Below, piece after piece: positions 26,268 to 35,919 of a stretch of 64,000 nucleotides of DNA (positions within the stretch are counted from its first letter, which is position 1; each line of letters starts with the position of its first letter). This DNA comes from Amycolatopsis xylanica (lineage in GTDB: Bacteria; Actinomycetota; Actinomycetes; Mycobacteriales; Pseudonocardiaceae), in NCBI RefSeq assembly GCF_900107045.1, contig NZ_FNON01000005.1:372001-436000 (forward strand), in the 5' to 3' direction. Both the position numbers and the translations under genes were made by a program. The notes below the pieces were generated by a model. That model saw only the letters and a program-made list of their open reading frames with translations, was not told where the DNA came from and made no database searches.

Positions 26268-26345
26268 ACGACACGCGTACCTCGATAGACGACACGCGTC
26301 CCCAGCCGGACGACACGCGTACCTGGATGGACGACACGCCCGGCC
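26268..26345. repeat. 21-bp tandem repeat array, four units
   Basis: The core ACGACACGCGT begins at 26268, 26289 and 26310, and ACGACACGCC at 26331: exactly 21 bp apart, two helical turns. Intervening bases vary slightly (GGATGG, GATAG and CCGG before the core). An inverted core GGCGTGTCGTCC follows at 26361. Regular phasing on one DNA face suggests cooperative protein binding, but no partner is known. Confidence 0.75.
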
Positions 26346-26532
26346 GCGGCGTCCCGCTCCGGCGTGTCGTCCGGCTGTGCACGGGTGCCGTCCATCCAGG
26401 GACGGCGCCGACGCCCAAGGCCCCGGGCTTGGAGGGGTGCCCGAACGTTCGACACGCGATGCCTGGCGGGGTGGGAAAGGTGAGGGCCGGTACGCGAGGG
26501 TTCGCGTACCGGCCCTGGGTGGCCGGGACCTG

Positions 26533-27312
26533 TCAGGACAGGGGTGGGCGGTAGACCTTGGTGAGCTTTCCGGCGGCCGTGCGGTCCAGCAGCCACAGGG
26601 TGCGGCGCTGGCCACGGGCTCCCGCGACCGGGATCTGGATCTCGCCGGCGCCCGCCAGCGCGAGCGCGACCGCGTCGGCCTTTTCGGCGCCGGCGGTCAT
26701 GAGCCAGATCTCCTGGGAGCGGCGGAGCGCGGGCAGGGTGAGGGAGATCCGGGTGGGCGGCGGCTTGGGGCAGTTGCGGACCGCCACCACCGTCCGCTCG
26801 GTCTCGTACACCGCGGGCGACTCCGGGAAGACCGAGGCCGTGTGGCCCTCGCCGCCGAGGCCGAGCAGGGTGATGTCGAACGTCGGCACGTCGAAGTGGT
26901 CCTCCGGCCGCGCGTTGCGGGCGAGCACCTCGGCGTAGGCCGCGGCGGCGCCGTCCACGTCGTCGCCGAACTTGCCGTCGGACGCCTCGAGCGCGTGCAC
27001 CCTGGCCGGGTCGAGCGGGACGTGGTCGAGCAGTGCCTCGCGGGCCTGCTTCTCGTTGCGCTCGTCGCTGTCGCGCGGGACGAAACGCTCGTCACCCCAG
27101 TAGATGTCGAGCTTGGACCAGTCGACGGCGTCGCGGGCGCGCGAGTCACGCAGTTCCCGCAGCACCGCGATGCCGGTGCCGCCGCCGGTGAGGACCAGCG
27201 ACGCCCAGCCCTTGGCGGCCTGGACGTCGACGAGCCTGGTCACCAGCCGGGCGGCGACGGCCGCGGCGAGCAATTCGCCATTGCTGTAGACGACGACCTC
27301 GGTCTTGCTCAT
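26533..27312 (-). CDS. pgl: 6-phosphogluconolactonase
   Basis: 259 residues. It hydrolyses 6-phosphogluconolactone in the oxidative pentose phosphate pathway. Motifs include LVLTGGGTGIAVL near the N-terminus, DIYWGDERFVP with the catalytic-site Asp/Glu/Arg cluster, and ITLLGLGGEGHTASVFP (substrate phosphate loop and catalytic His). It is the last gene of the six-gene pentose phosphate operon; its ATG at 27312 overlaps the opcA stop by 4 bp. Length and motifs are normal for the DevB/SOL family. Confidence 0.97.
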   Translation of the reverse strand: MSKTEVVVYSNGELLAAAVAARLVTRLVDVQAAKGWASLVLTGGGTGIAVLRELRDSRARDAVDWSKLDIYWGDERFVPRDSDERNEKQAREALLDHVPLDPARVHALEASDGKFGDDVDGAAAAYAEVLARNARPEDHFDVPTFDITLLGLGGEGHTASVFPESPAVYETERTVVAVRNCPKPPPTRISLTLPALRRSQEIWLMTAGAEKADAVALALAGAGEIQIPVAGARGQRRTLWLLDRTAAGKLTKVYRPPLS

Positions 27313-28277
27313 TTGGCCGCCGCCTTCTTCTTCGGCGCCGCCTTCGCTGGCTTGGCGACCGGCCCGCCGATCTTGCCCAGCCCGTGCAGCGACGCCTCGT
27401 ACACCTCGTCCGGGTCGAGCCGCCGCAGCTCCTCGATGAGACAGTCCTGGTTGTTGCGCCGCGCCAGCGAGATCCGGCGCGTCGGCTGGCCCGGCTGGGT
27501 CAGCGTGCCGACCCGGCCGTCGGGGCGGTGCAGCTCGACCGGGCCGGACTCCCGGTCCAGCGTCACCGAGATGATGCCCTGCGCGCTGGAGCTCTTCACG
27601 CGCTTGACCGGCGCGTTCAGGTACTCCGCGAGCCAGCCGGCGAGCAGCTCGGTCGACGGCGAGTCGGCCTCGCCGGTCACCGTCGCGCCCACGACCTTCT
27701 CGTACGGCGGCAGGTCCAGCGCCGAGACGAGCTGCGCGCGCCAGTTGGTGAGCCGGGTCCACGCGAGGTCGGTGTCGCCCTCGACGTAGGACTTCGCCCG
27801 CGTGGTCAGCGCCTTGACCGGGTTCTTCTCGGCGGCCGAGTCGGTGATCCGGCGCTGCGCCAGCTGCCCGAGCGGGTCGTCGGCCGGAGCCTTCGGTCCC
27901 TCGCCGGGCCACCAGGTGACGATCGGCGCGTCCGGCAGCAGCAGCGGCACGACCGCGCTCTGGCCCTGGTTCGCCAGCGGCCCGTACAGCCGCAGGACGA
28001 TGACCTCGCTCGCGCCGGCGTCGCCGCCGACGCGGATCTGTCCGTCGATGCGCGGCGCGGCCGTCTTCGAGCCCTTCGCCACCACGATCACCCGCGACGG
28101 GTGCTCGCGGCTGGCCTCGTTGGCGGCCTCGATCGCCTCTTCGAGCTTGTCGTCGTCGTCCGCGGCGATGACCAGGGTCAGCACCCGGCCGAGCGCGACG
28201 GCGCCACCACGCTCACGCAGCTCGACGAGCTTGGCGTTGACGTGCGAGGTCGTGGTGGATGGCAGGTCGATGATCAC
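27309..28277 (-). CDS. opcA: Glucose-6-phosphate dehydrogenase assembly protein OpcA
   Basis: 322 residues. OpcA is a non-catalytic partner that activates or assembles Zwf in cyanobacteria and actinobacteria. The N-terminus IIDLPSTTTSHVNAKLVELR and the central VPLLLPDAPIVTWWPGEGP are family signatures. The C-terminus is a lysine/alanine-rich tail (AKAAPKKKAAAK), common in high-GC homologues. The GTG at 28277 overlaps the zwf stop by 4 bp and the stop overlaps the pgl start, so the products are translationally coupled. Confidence 0.95.
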   Translation of the reverse strand: MIIDLPSTTTSHVNAKLVELRERGGAVALGRVLTLVIAADDDDKLEEAIEAANEASREHPSRVIVVAKGSKTAAPRIDGQIRVGGDAGASEVIVLRLYGPLANQGQSAVVPLLLPDAPIVTWWPGEGPKAPADDPLGQLAQRRITDSAAEKNPVKALTTRAKSYVEGDTDLAWTRLTNWRAQLVSALDLPPYEKVVGATVTGEADSPSTELLAGWLAEYLNAPVKRVKSSSAQGIISVTLDRESGPVELHRPDGRVGTLTQPGQPTRRISLARRNNQDCLIEELRRLDPDEVYEASLHGLGKIGGPVAKPAKAAPKKKAAAK

Positions 28278-29800
28278 GGACGCCTCCAGGTGTGGCCGTT
28301 GCGTTCGAGCATCTCGTCCGCGGACGGCGGACCCCAGGAACCGGGCGGATAAGGCTCGGGTGCGCCTTCTTTCGCCCAGTTCTCCAGGATCGGGTCGAGG
28401 ATCTCCCACGACAACTCGACCTCTTCGTTGACCGGGAACAGCGACGGCACACCGAGCAGCACGTCCAGGATCAGCCGCTCGTACGCCTCCGGCGAGGACT
28501 CGGTGAACGCGTGGCCGTACCCGAAGTCCATGGTGACGTCGCGGACCTCCATGGTCGTGCCCGGCACCTTCGAGCCGAACCGCAGCGTGATGCCCTCGTC
28601 CGGCTGCACGCGGATGACCAGCGCGTTCTGCCCGAGCTCCTCGGTCGACGTCGAGTCGAACGGCAGGTGCGGCGCGCGCTTGAACACGACCGCGATCTCG
28701 GTGACGCGACGGCCGAGCCGCTTGCCGGTGCGCAGGTAGAACGGCACGCCCGCCCAGCGGCGGTTCTGCACCTCCAGCGCCACGGCCGCGAACGTCTCGG
28801 TCTTCGAGTCCTTCGCGAAGCCCTCCTCCTGCAGCAGGCCGGGCACCTTCTTGCCGCCCTGCCAGCCGCCGGTGTACTGCCCGCGCGCGGTGTACTCGCT
28901 GAGCGGTTCCATCGGCTTGGTCGCCGCGAGGACCTTGACCTTCTCCGAGCGCAAAGACTTGGGCTCGAACGAAAGCGGCTCCTCCATCGCGGTGAACGCG
29001 AGCAGCTGCAGCAGGTGGTTCTGGATGACGTCGCGCGCCGCGCCGATGCCGTCGTAGTACCCCGCGCGGCCGCCGAGGCCGATGTCCTCGGCCATGGTGA
29101 TCTGCACGTGGTCGACGTAGTTGGCGTTCCAGATCGGCTCGAACAGCTGGTTCGCGAAGCGCAGCGCCAGGATGTTCTGGACGGTCTCCTTGCCGAGGTA
29201 GTGGTCGATGCGGAACACCGACTCCTCGGGGAAGACCTCGTTGACGATCGCGTTGAGCTCTTTCGCGCTCTCCAGGTCGTGCCCGAACGGCTTCTCGATG
29301 ACGACGCGGCGCCAGGTCTCTTCGTCCGCGTGCGCGAGGCCGGAGCGGGCGAGCTGCTTGACGACCACCGGGAACGCGCCCGGCGGGATCGACAGGTAGA
29401 ACGCCGTGTTGCCGCCGGTGCCGCGCTCGGTGTTGAGGTCCTTGACCGTCTGCGCGAGCCGGTCGAAGGCGTCATCGTCGTCGAAGGTGCCCTGCACGAA
29501 GCGGATGCCCTCGGCGAGCCGGTTCCACACCGACTCCTTGAACGGCGTCCGCGCGTGCTCCTTCACCGAGTCGTGCACGAGTTCGCCGAAGTCCTGGTGC
29601 TCCCAGTCCCGGCGCGCGAAACCGACCAGCGAGAAGCCGGCGGGCAGCAGCCCGCGGTGCGCGAGGTCGTAGATCGCGGGCATCAGCTTCTTGCGGGCGA
29701 GGTCGCCCGTCACGCCGAAGATCACCAGGCTCGACGGCCCGGCGATACGCGGCAGCCGCTTGTCGCGGGGATCCCGCAGCGGGTTGACCCACTCGGTCAC
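28274..29800 (-). CDS. zwf: Glucose-6-phosphate 1-dehydrogenase
   Basis: 508 residues. It is the NADP-dependent first enzyme of the oxidative pentose phosphate pathway. The coenzyme motif GVTGDLARKKLMPAIY (about 29-44), the active-site segment RIDHYLGKETVQN (about 200) and the conserved EKPFGHDL are all present. The GTG at 29800 sits behind an excellent GGAGGTG ribosome site and overlaps the pgi stop by 4 bp. OpcA immediately follows, as in other actinobacteria. Confidence 0.98.
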   Translation of the reverse strand: MTEWVNPLRDPRDKRLPRIAGPSSLVIFGVTGDLARKKLMPAIYDLAHRGLLPAGFSLVGFARRDWEHQDFGELVHDSVKEHARTPFKESVWNRLAEGIRFVQGTFDDDDAFDRLAQTVKDLNTERGTGGNTAFYLSIPPGAFPVVVKQLARSGLAHADEETWRRVVIEKPFGHDLESAKELNAIVNEVFPEESVFRIDHYLGKETVQNILALRFANQLFEPIWNANYVDHVQITMAEDIGLGGRAGYYDGIGAARDVIQNHLLQLLAFTAMEEPLSFEPKSLRSEKVKVLAATKPMEPLSEYTARGQYTGGWQGGKKVPGLLQEEGFAKDSKTETFAAVALEVQNRRWAGVPFYLRTGKRLGRRVTEIAVVFKRAPHLPFDSTSTEELGQNALVIRVQPDEGITLRFGSKVPGTTMEVRDVTMDFGYGHAFTESSPEAYERLILDVLLGVPSLFPVNEEVELSWEILDPILENWAKEGAPEPYPPGSWGPPSADEMLERNGHTWRRP

Positions 29801-31416
29801 GCGTCCACCTCCTGTAGGGCACGGACCAGTTCCGCCAGGCCCGCGGCCCGGTCGGTCAGGTGCAGCCGCAGCACGGGACGGCCGTGCTCGGCGAGCACCT
29901 GCCCGTCGCCGAGCGCCTGCGCGTGCTGCAGCACGCCGAGCGTGTACGGCCGGTCCGGCACCTCGAGGTCGTGCTCGACCGCGCCGGTCAGCTGCAGGAA
30001 GACGCCGTTCTGGTGCCCGCCCTTGTGGTACTGCCCGGTCGAGTGCAGGAACCGCGGTCCCCAGCCGAACGTCGTCTGCAGCCCGGACCGCTTGGCGACC
30101 TCGGGCCGCAGCAGCGCCGCCGAAGCGTCGTCGAGCCGGTCGAGGTACGCCTGCACCGAGACGTAGCCGTTCTCCGGCGCGGACGCGAGGAACGCGCGCA
30201 GCACGTCGGCGAGTTTTCCTTCGGTGGCAACACCTTCGGAACCGAAGATCTGCACGGTTCCGTCCACATTGGACGGTTGTTCGCCGCCCTTGAGCGCGTC
30301 CGGGTTGTCCAGCAGCGCACGGGCGGCCTTCTTCGCGGCCTCGACGTCCGGCTGGTCGAACGGGTTGATCCCGAGCAGGCGCCCGGCGATCGCCGTCGCG
30401 TACTCCCACAGCAGGAACTGCCCGCCGAGCGAACCGGTGACCGAGATCTTCGCCGGTTCGATCGCACTGCCGATCGCGACCGCGGTGGCGTCGGACTTGG
30501 CGTCGGCGAACCCGGGCGCGCCGGGCCCTTCGACGACCACCGGCAGCAGACCGGTGCCGAGCTTGCCGGTCGACTCCGCGATCAGCTGCTCGGCCCAGTC
30601 ACCGAAACCCTTGATACCGGAGCCCGTGTCGGCGAAGACGACCTTCTCGGCGCCTTCCGCGTGCGCCGCGCCGAGCGCCGCGGCCAGCTGGATCGCCGGG
30701 TTGTCGGCGGAGTCCGCGCTGAGCACGTCCGACGCGGCGGCCGCCTGGTCGAGCAGGCGCGCGATGTCCGCACCGGCCAGACCCGAAGGCACCAGGCCGA
30801 AAGCGGTCAGCGCCGAGTACCGCCCGCCGACGTTCGGGTCGGCCAGGAAGGTCTTGCGGTAGCCCTCTTCCTCGGCGAGCTTCGAGAACGGCGAGCCCGG
30901 GTCGGTGACGACCACGATCCGCCGCGCCGCGTCGATGCCCGACGCGGCGAACGCCTTCGCGAAGATCCGGCGGTGGCTGTCGGTCTCGACCGTGCCGCCG
31001 GACTTCGACGACACGACGAGCACCGTCCGCGACAGGTCGCCGGCGAGCGCGTCGGCGACCTGGCCGGGGTCGGTGGTGTCGAGCACGGTGAGCGCGACGT
31101 CGTCGGTCCCGGTGATCACCTCGGGCGCGAGCGACGAGCCGCCCATGCCCGCGAGCACCACCCGGTCGACGCCCTCGGCGTGCAGTTCCGCCCGCAGCGC
31201 CGCGATCTCACCGATCAGCGGCCGGGACGACTTGTGCAGCGTCGTCCACGACAGCCTGATCGCCGACTCGGACTCGGCGTCCGGCCCCCACAGCGTCGGG
31301 TCCTGCGCCGTCAGCTTCGAAGCGACCTGGTCGGCGACCAGCTTCTCCGCCAGCGGCGCGGCCTTTTCGGCCAATGCGGCATCGACGATCTCGACGCCCA
31401 GAGATTCCCCTGCCAC
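29797..31416 (-). CDS. pgi: Glucose-6-phosphate isomerase
   Basis: 539 residues. It interconverts glucose 6-phosphate and fructose 6-phosphate, linking glycolysis to the pentose phosphate genes around it. SIS-type phosphosugar binding is shown by VLAGMGGSSLAPEV and VVSSKSGGTVETDS; NVGGRYSALTAFGLVP corresponds to the PGI signature 1 region. It belongs to the shorter, tal-associated PGI type rather than the E. coli-like type. The GTG at 31416 starts 6 bp after the tal stop, and its own stop overlaps zwf. Pgi inside this operon is common in some actinobacteria but absent from the M. tuberculosis version. Confidence 0.94.
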   Translation of the reverse strand: MAGESLGVEIVDAALAEKAAPLAEKLVADQVASKLTAQDPTLWGPDAESESAIRLSWTTLHKSSRPLIGEIAALRAELHAEGVDRVVLAGMGGSSLAPEVITGTDDVALTVLDTTDPGQVADALAGDLSRTVLVVSSKSGGTVETDSHRRIFAKAFAASGIDAARRIVVVTDPGSPFSKLAEEEGYRKTFLADPNVGGRYSALTAFGLVPSGLAGADIARLLDQAAAASDVLSADSADNPAIQLAAALGAAHAEGAEKVVFADTGSGIKGFGDWAEQLIAESTGKLGTGLLPVVVEGPGAPGFADAKSDATAVAIGSAIEPAKISVTGSLGGQFLLWEYATAIAGRLLGINPFDQPDVEAAKKAARALLDNPDALKGGEQPSNVDGTVQIFGSEGVATEGKLADVLRAFLASAPENGYVSVQAYLDRLDDASAALLRPEVAKRSGLQTTFGWGPRFLHSTGQYHKGGHQNGVFLQLTGAVEHDLEVPDRPYTLGVLQHAQALGDGQVLAEHGRPVLRLHLTDRAAGLAELVRALQEVDA

Positions 31417-31422
31417 CGGCGA

Positions 31423-32538
31423 TCAGCCCTTAGCCTTCTCAAGCTGGCCGGTCACGGATTCCAGAAGCTCTTCCCAAGACTTCTCGAACTTCTCGACACC
31501 CTCGGTCTCCAAAACCTTGAAGACGTCTTCGATGTCGATACCGACCACTCGCAGCTTGTCAAAGACGATCTGCGCGTCCGGGCCCTTGCCGGTCACCGTG
31601 TCGCCGGTGATCTCGGCCTGCTCGGCGGTGGCGTCGAGGGTCTTCTCCGGCATGGTGTTGACCGTGCCGGCGACCACGAGCTGGTCGACGTACCGGGTGG
31701 GGGAGTAGTTCGGGTCCTTCACGCCGGTCGAGGCCCACAGCGGACGCTGCGCGTTGGCGCCTTCGGCCGCGAGCGCCTTCCAGCGGTCGGTGGCCGTGAG
31801 CTCCTCGAACGCCGCGTAGGCGAGCCGCGCGTTGGCGATGGCGGCCTCGCCGCGCAGCGCGGTCGCGGCCTCGGTGCCGATCGCGTCGAGCCGCTTGTCG
31901 ATCTCGGTGTCCACACGGGACACGAAGAACGAGGCGACCGAGTGGATGCCGCGCAGGTCGTGGCCGTTGGCCTTCGCCTGCTCCAGACCGGCGAAGAACG
32001 CCTCGATGACCGCCTTGTAGCGCTCGACCGAGAAGATCAGCGTGACGTTGACGCTGATGCCCTCGGCGAGGGTGCGGGTGATCGCGGGCAGGCCCTCTTC
32101 GGTGGCCGGGATCTTGATCAGCACGTTCGGCCGGTCGACGGTCTTCCACAGGTCCTGCGCCTCGGCCACCGTCTTGTCGGTGTCCTTGGCCAGGCGCGGG
32201 TCCACCTCGATGGACACGCGGCCGTCGACGCCGTTCGTGGCGGTGTAGACGTCGCGGAACAGGTCCGCGGCGTTGCGCACGTCGGTGGTGGTCAGCTCGC
32301 GGACCGCCGCGTCGAGGCTCGCGCCGCGGGCGGCGAGCTCGCGGACCTGCGCGTCGTAGGCGTCGCCCTTGGCCAGCGCGTTCGCGAAGATCGTCGGGTT
32401 CGTGGTGACGCCGACGACGTGCTTGTCGCGCACGAGCGCGGCGAGGTTGCCGGAGTCGAGCCGCTCGCGCGACAGGTCGTCGAGCCAGATCGAGACACCG
32501 GCGTCGGACAGCTGGGCGAGCCGATTGGTGGTGCTCAT
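31423..32538 (-). CDS. tal: Transaldolase
   Basis: 371 residues, the longer actinobacterial/cyanobacterial type. It transfers a dihydroxyacetone unit between sedoheptulose 7-phosphate and glyceraldehyde 3-phosphate. [13 protein letters not shown] is the N-terminal family signature, and [16 protein letters not shown] carries the Schiff-base lysine. The ATG at 32538 begins 27 bp after the tkt stop. The gene order tkt-tal-pgi is one transcript by spacing. Confidence 0.97.
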   Translation of the reverse strand: MSTTNRLAQLSDAGVSIWLDDLSRERLDSGNLAALVRDKHVVGVTTNPTIFANALAKGDAYDAQVRELAARGASLDAAVRELTTTDVRNAADLFRDVYTATNGVDGRVSIEVDPRLAKDTDKTVAEAQDLWKTVDRPNVLIKIPATEEGLPAITRTLAEGISVNVTLIFSVERYKAVIEAFFAGLEQAKANGHDLRGIHSVASFFVSRVDTEIDKRLDAIGTEAATALRGEAAIANARLAYAAFEELTATDRWKALAAEGANAQRPLWASTGVKDPNYSPTRYVDQLVVAGTVNTMPEKTLDATAEQAEITGDTVTGKGPDAQIVFDKLRVVGIDIEDVFKVLETEGVEKFEKSWEELLESVTGQLEKAKG

Positions 32539-32565
32539 GACTGTGTCATCCCCTTCGGATGGTCG

Positions 32566-34668
32566 TCAGGCGTTCTTGGCTTGGGCGATGGAGCGGCGCG
32601 CGGCGTCGGCGACGTTCTCCGGAGTGAAACCGAACTCACGGAACAGCGTGCCAGCGTCGGCTGACGCGCCAAAGTGCTCCAGCGAAACATTGGCACCTGC
32701 GTCACCCGTGAAGCGGTGCCACGACTGGGCGACACCGGCCTCGACGGACACACGGGCCTTCACCGCGGCCGGGAGCACCGACTCGCGGTACTCGGCGTCC
32801 TGCGCGTCGAACCATTCCTGGCAGGGCATGGAGACGACGCGGGCCTGGACGCCTTCCTCGGCGAGCGCCTTCTTCGCCGCGACGGCCAGCTGGACCTCGG
32901 AGCCGGTCGCGATGAAGATGACGTCCGGCGTGCCGTCCGAGTCGGCCAGGATGTAGCCACCCTTGGCGACGCCTTCCGCGCTGGTGCCCTCGAGCACCGG
33001 CACGTTCTGGCGGGTCAGCGCGATGCCGGACGGGTGCTTGACGTCCTCGATGACCGCCTTCCACGCGTACGCGGTCTCGTTGGCGTCCGCCGGGCGGACG
33101 ACGTTGAGACCCGGGATCGCGCGCAGCGCGGAGAGCTGCTCGACCGGCTGGTGCGTCGGGCCGTCCTCGCCGAGCCCGATCGAGTCGTGCGTCCACACGT
33201 AGATCGTGGGCAGGCCCATCAGCGCGGCGAGCCGGACCGGCGGGCGCATGTAGTCGGAGAAGATGAGGAACGTCGCGCCGTAGGGACGGGTGCCGCCGTG
33301 CAGCGCGATGCCGTTGAGGATCGAGCCCATCGCGTGCTCGCGGATGCCGAAGTGCAGCGTCCGGCCGTACGGGCTGGTCTTCCACATGTCGGTCGCGGCC
33401 GACGGCGGGCCGAACGAGTCGGCGCCCTTCATGGTGGTGTTGTTGCTCTCCGCGAGGTCCGCGGAGCCGCCCCACAGCTCGGGCAGCACGTCGGCGAGCG
33501 AGTTCAGCACCTCACCGGACGCCTTGCGGGTGGCGACGCCCTTGGGGTCGACGTCCCAGCTCGGCAGGTTCGCGGCCCAGCCCTCGGGCAGCGAGCGGGT
33601 GGACAGGCGGTCGAACAGCGCCTTGCGCTCGGGGTTGGCGGCGGCCCAGGCGTCGAAGCGCTCCTGCCACTGCGCGTGCGCGACCTTGCCGCGGTCGAGC
33701 GCCTGGCGGGTGTGCGCGATGACCTCGTCGTCGACCTGGAAGTCCCGCTCCGGGTCGAAGCCCAGGATCTTCTTGACCCCGGCGACCTCTTCGGCGCCCA
33801 GCGCGGCGCCGTGCGCCTTGCCGGTGTTCATCTTCGTCGGCGCCGGGTAACCGATGACGGTCTTCAGCGCGATGAACGACGGGCGGGTCGTCTCGGCCTT
33901 CGCTGCGGCGATGGCGGCCTCGATCGCGACGACGTCCTCGCCGCCTTCGACGATCTGGGTGTGCCAGCCGTACGCCTCGTAGCGCTTGACGACGTCCTCG
34001 GACAACGCGATGTTCGTGTCGTCCTCGATCGAGATCTTGTTGTCGTCCCAGAAGACGATCAGGTTCCCGAGCTCCTGGCGGCCCGCGATCGAGGAGGCCT
34101 CGGCGGTGACGCCCTCTTCGATGTCGCCGTCGGAGGCGATGACGTAGACATGGTGGTCGAAAACACTCTCGCCGGCGGCGGCGTCCGGGTCGAACAGGCC
34201 GCGCTCACGCCGGGCGGCCATCGCCATGCCGACCGCGTTGGCCAGGCCCTGGCCGAGCGGGCCGGTGGTGGTCTCGACACCCTTGGTGTGGTGGTACTCG
34301 GGGTGGCCGGGGGTCAGCGAACCCCACTTGCGCAGCGACTTCAGGTCGTCGAGCTCCAGGCCGAACCCGGCCAGGTACAGCTCGATGTAGAGGGTCAGGC
34401 TGCTGTGCCCCGCGGACAGGACGAAGCGGTCGCGGCCGCTCCACTCCGGGTCGGCCGGGTCGTGGCGCATCGTGCGCTGGAAGAGGGTGTAGGCCAGCGG
34501 CGCGAGGCTCATCGCCGTGCCGGGGTGCCCGCTACCGCAGTTCTCGACGGCGTCCGCGGCGAGAACACGGGCCGTGTCGACGGCCCTGGTGTCCGTCGCG
34601 GTCCAGTCATCGGGCGTGACGCGCCGCAGGAGTGGGTTGTTCTCGCTGGTAGAGGCGGTTTCGGACAC
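32566..34668 (-). CDS. tkt: Transketolase
   Basis: 700 residues. It is thiamine diphosphate dependent and moves two-carbon units in the non-oxidative pentose phosphate pathway. The N-terminal domain has GHPGTAMSLAPLAYTLF and the ThDP/metal site ASDGDIEEGVTAEASS. The pyrimidine domain shows HDSIGLGEDGPTHQPVEQL, the transketolase signature. I chose GTG 34668 (VSETAS) because GGGGAG lies 10 nt upstream; an in-frame ATG at 34689 has no ribosome site. It is first of the tkt-tal-pgi-zwf-opcA-pgl operon and divergent from ctaB; promoters must lie in the 273-bp gap. Confidence 0.97.
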   Translation of the reverse strand: MSETASTSENNPLLRRVTPDDWTATDTRAVDTARVLAADAVENCGSGHPGTAMSLAPLAYTLFQRTMRHDPADPEWSGRDRFVLSAGHSSLTLYIELYLAGFGLELDDLKSLRKWGSLTPGHPEYHHTKGVETTTGPLGQGLANAVGMAMAARRERGLFDPDAAAGESVFDHHVYVIASDGDIEEGVTAEASSIAGRQELGNLIVFWDDNKISIEDDTNIALSEDVVKRYEAYGWHTQIVEGGEDVVAIEAAIAAAKAETTRPSFIALKTVIGYPAPTKMNTGKAHGAALGAEEVAGVKKILGFDPERDFQVDDEVIAHTRQALDRGKVAHAQWQERFDAWAAANPERKALFDRLSTRSLPEGWAANLPSWDVDPKGVATRKASGEVLNSLADVLPELWGGSADLAESNNTTMKGADSFGPPSAATDMWKTSPYGRTLHFGIREHAMGSILNGIALHGGTRPYGATFLIFSDYMRPPVRLAALMGLPTIYVWTHDSIGLGEDGPTHQPVEQLSALRAIPGLNVVRPADANETAYAWKAVIEDVKHPSGIALTRQNVPVLEGTSAEGVAKGGYILADSDGTPDVIFIATGSEVQLAVAAKKALAEEGVQARVVSMPCQEWFDAQDAEYRESVLPAAVKARVSVEAGVAQSWHRFTGDAGANVSLEHFGASADAGTLFREFGFTPENVADAARRSIAQAKNA

Positions 34669-34941
34669 TGAACTCGAACTCCCCGTCATCTGGTCGGTAC
34701 TACTGTTCTCAATCGATCCCGATGGGACGATATTCCTGCTGTGGGTAGTACGCATGATCTGCGCGCACCGTTCACGGTCAGCCTAGTGGTTGGGCTACCC
34801 GGTGGACCCGCCGCCGACACGCGCGGACCCGGGATGACGCAGTACCCCAAGCAACGCCGTGCGATCACCACGTCTAACATCGGTTCGGGCCTTGCGGATC
34901 CACCACGAGGCAACGGCCCGTCATCTGACGCAGGGAGTGAA

Positions 34942-35919
34942 ATGTCGTTGGTGAACGCCGCGCACGGACGCGGTGAAACCAGCGCCGTGCATCCAACGGG
35001 CGAACGACCGCACGCTGGCCGGCGAACCATCCGCCAGGTGGCCGGCGCGTACGCCGCCCTTGCGAAGCCCCGCGTCATCGAGCTGCTGCTCGTCACGACC
35101 ATCCCGGCGATGTTCCTGGCCGGGCGCGGTATCCCGTCGCCGTGGCTGGTGCTGGCGACGCTGGTCGGCGGCACGATGGCCGCGGGCAGCGCCAACGCGC
35201 TGAACTGCGTCATCGACGCCGACATCGACAAGGTGATGAACCGCACCAAGCGGCGGCCGCTGGTCCGCGACTCGGTGCCCCGCCGCGGCGCGCTGATCTT
35301 CGGCTTGACGCTCGGCGTCGCCTCGTTCGCCGTGCTCTATTTCACGGTGAACCTGCTCTCGGCGATCCTCGCGATCGCGACGATCCTGTTCTACATCTTC
35401 GTGTACACGCTGGTCTTGAAGCGCCGCACCTCGCAGAACGTGGTCTGGGGCGGCGCCGCGGGCTGCATGCCGGTCGTGATCGGCTGGGCCGCGGTGACCG
35501 AGACGGTGCAGTGGCCCGCCTTCGTCATGTTCGGCGTGATCTTCTTCTGGACCCCGCCGCACACCTGGGCGCTGGCCATGAAGTACCGCGAGGACTACGA
35601 GCGCGCCGGCGTCCCGATGCTCCCGGTGGTCGCGACCGCCGAGCACGTGGCCAAGCAGATCGTCATCTACTCGTGGGTGATGGTCGCCTGGACGCTCCTG
35701 CTGGCCCCGGCGACTTCGTGGCTGTACACGTCGTTCGCGCTCGTGGCCGGCGGCTGGTTCCTCTTCTACGCGCACTCGCTCTACGCCTCGGTGAAGCGTG
35801 GCGAGACCTACAAGCCGATGTCGTTGTTCCACCGGTCCAACACGTACCTGATGATCGTGTTCGTGGCGCTGGCCGTGGACTCGGCGATCGGGCTGCCGGT
35901 GCTGGGCCTGCCGTTCTGA
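34942..35919 (+). CDS. ctaB: Protoheme IX farnesyltransferase (heme O synthase)
   Basis: 325 residues. It adds a farnesyl chain to heme b to make heme O for cytochrome aa3 oxidase. The UbiA-type active site reads [23 protein letters not shown], with the conserved Asn and Asp residues, and there are about nine membrane helices. The [19 protein letters not shown] motif is diagnostic for CtaB. The ATG at 34942 follows GGGAGTGA; longer in-frame N-terminal sequence is not conserved in type. It is divergent from tkt, as in mycobacteria. Its stop overlaps an unknown gene. Confidence 0.97.
   Translation: MSLVNAAHGRGETSAVHPTGERPHAGRRTIRQVAGAYAALAKPRVIELLLVTTIPAMFLAGRGIPSPWLVLATLVGGTMAAGSANALNCVIDADIDKVMNRTKRRPLVRDSVPRRGALIFGLTLGVASFAVLYFTVNLLSAILAIATILFYIFVYTLVLKRRTSQNVVWGGAAGCMPVVIGWAAVTETVQWPAFVMFGVIFFWTPPHTWALAMKYREDYERAGVPMLPVVATAEHVAKQIVIYSWVMVAWTLLLAPATSWLYTSFALVAGGWFLFYAHSLYASVKRGETYKPMSLFHRSNTYLMIVFVALAVDSAIGLPVLGLPF

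Larger units (their letters stand above)
25968..26532. other. Gene-free 565-bp region with tandem repeats and a palindrome
   Basis: The region lies between the histidine kinase start and the pgl stop, both on the minus strand. It holds a GACCG-N6-CGGTC palindrome (26163-26178), four 21-bp tandem repeats (26268-26345), an inverted copy of their core (26361-26374), and a partial core CGACACGCGAT near 26450. Open frames through it are low-complexity and repetitive in several frames, which argues against a gene. Confidence 0.7.

Noticed and set aside
26268-26345. Possible CRISPR array
   Set aside because: The repeats are contiguous 21-bp units without unique spacers of CRISPR length, and no cas genes are present.
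26186-26554. Open frame with a seven-residue DDTRTxx repeat
   Set aside because: The 21-bp DNA repeat produces heptad repeats in all frames on both strands; there is no ribosome site or homologous domain, so the protein repeat is a by-product.
29860-32664. 934-codon plus-strand frame opposite pgi and tal
   Set aside because: It spans two well-supported enzyme genes and shows shadow-frame composition only.
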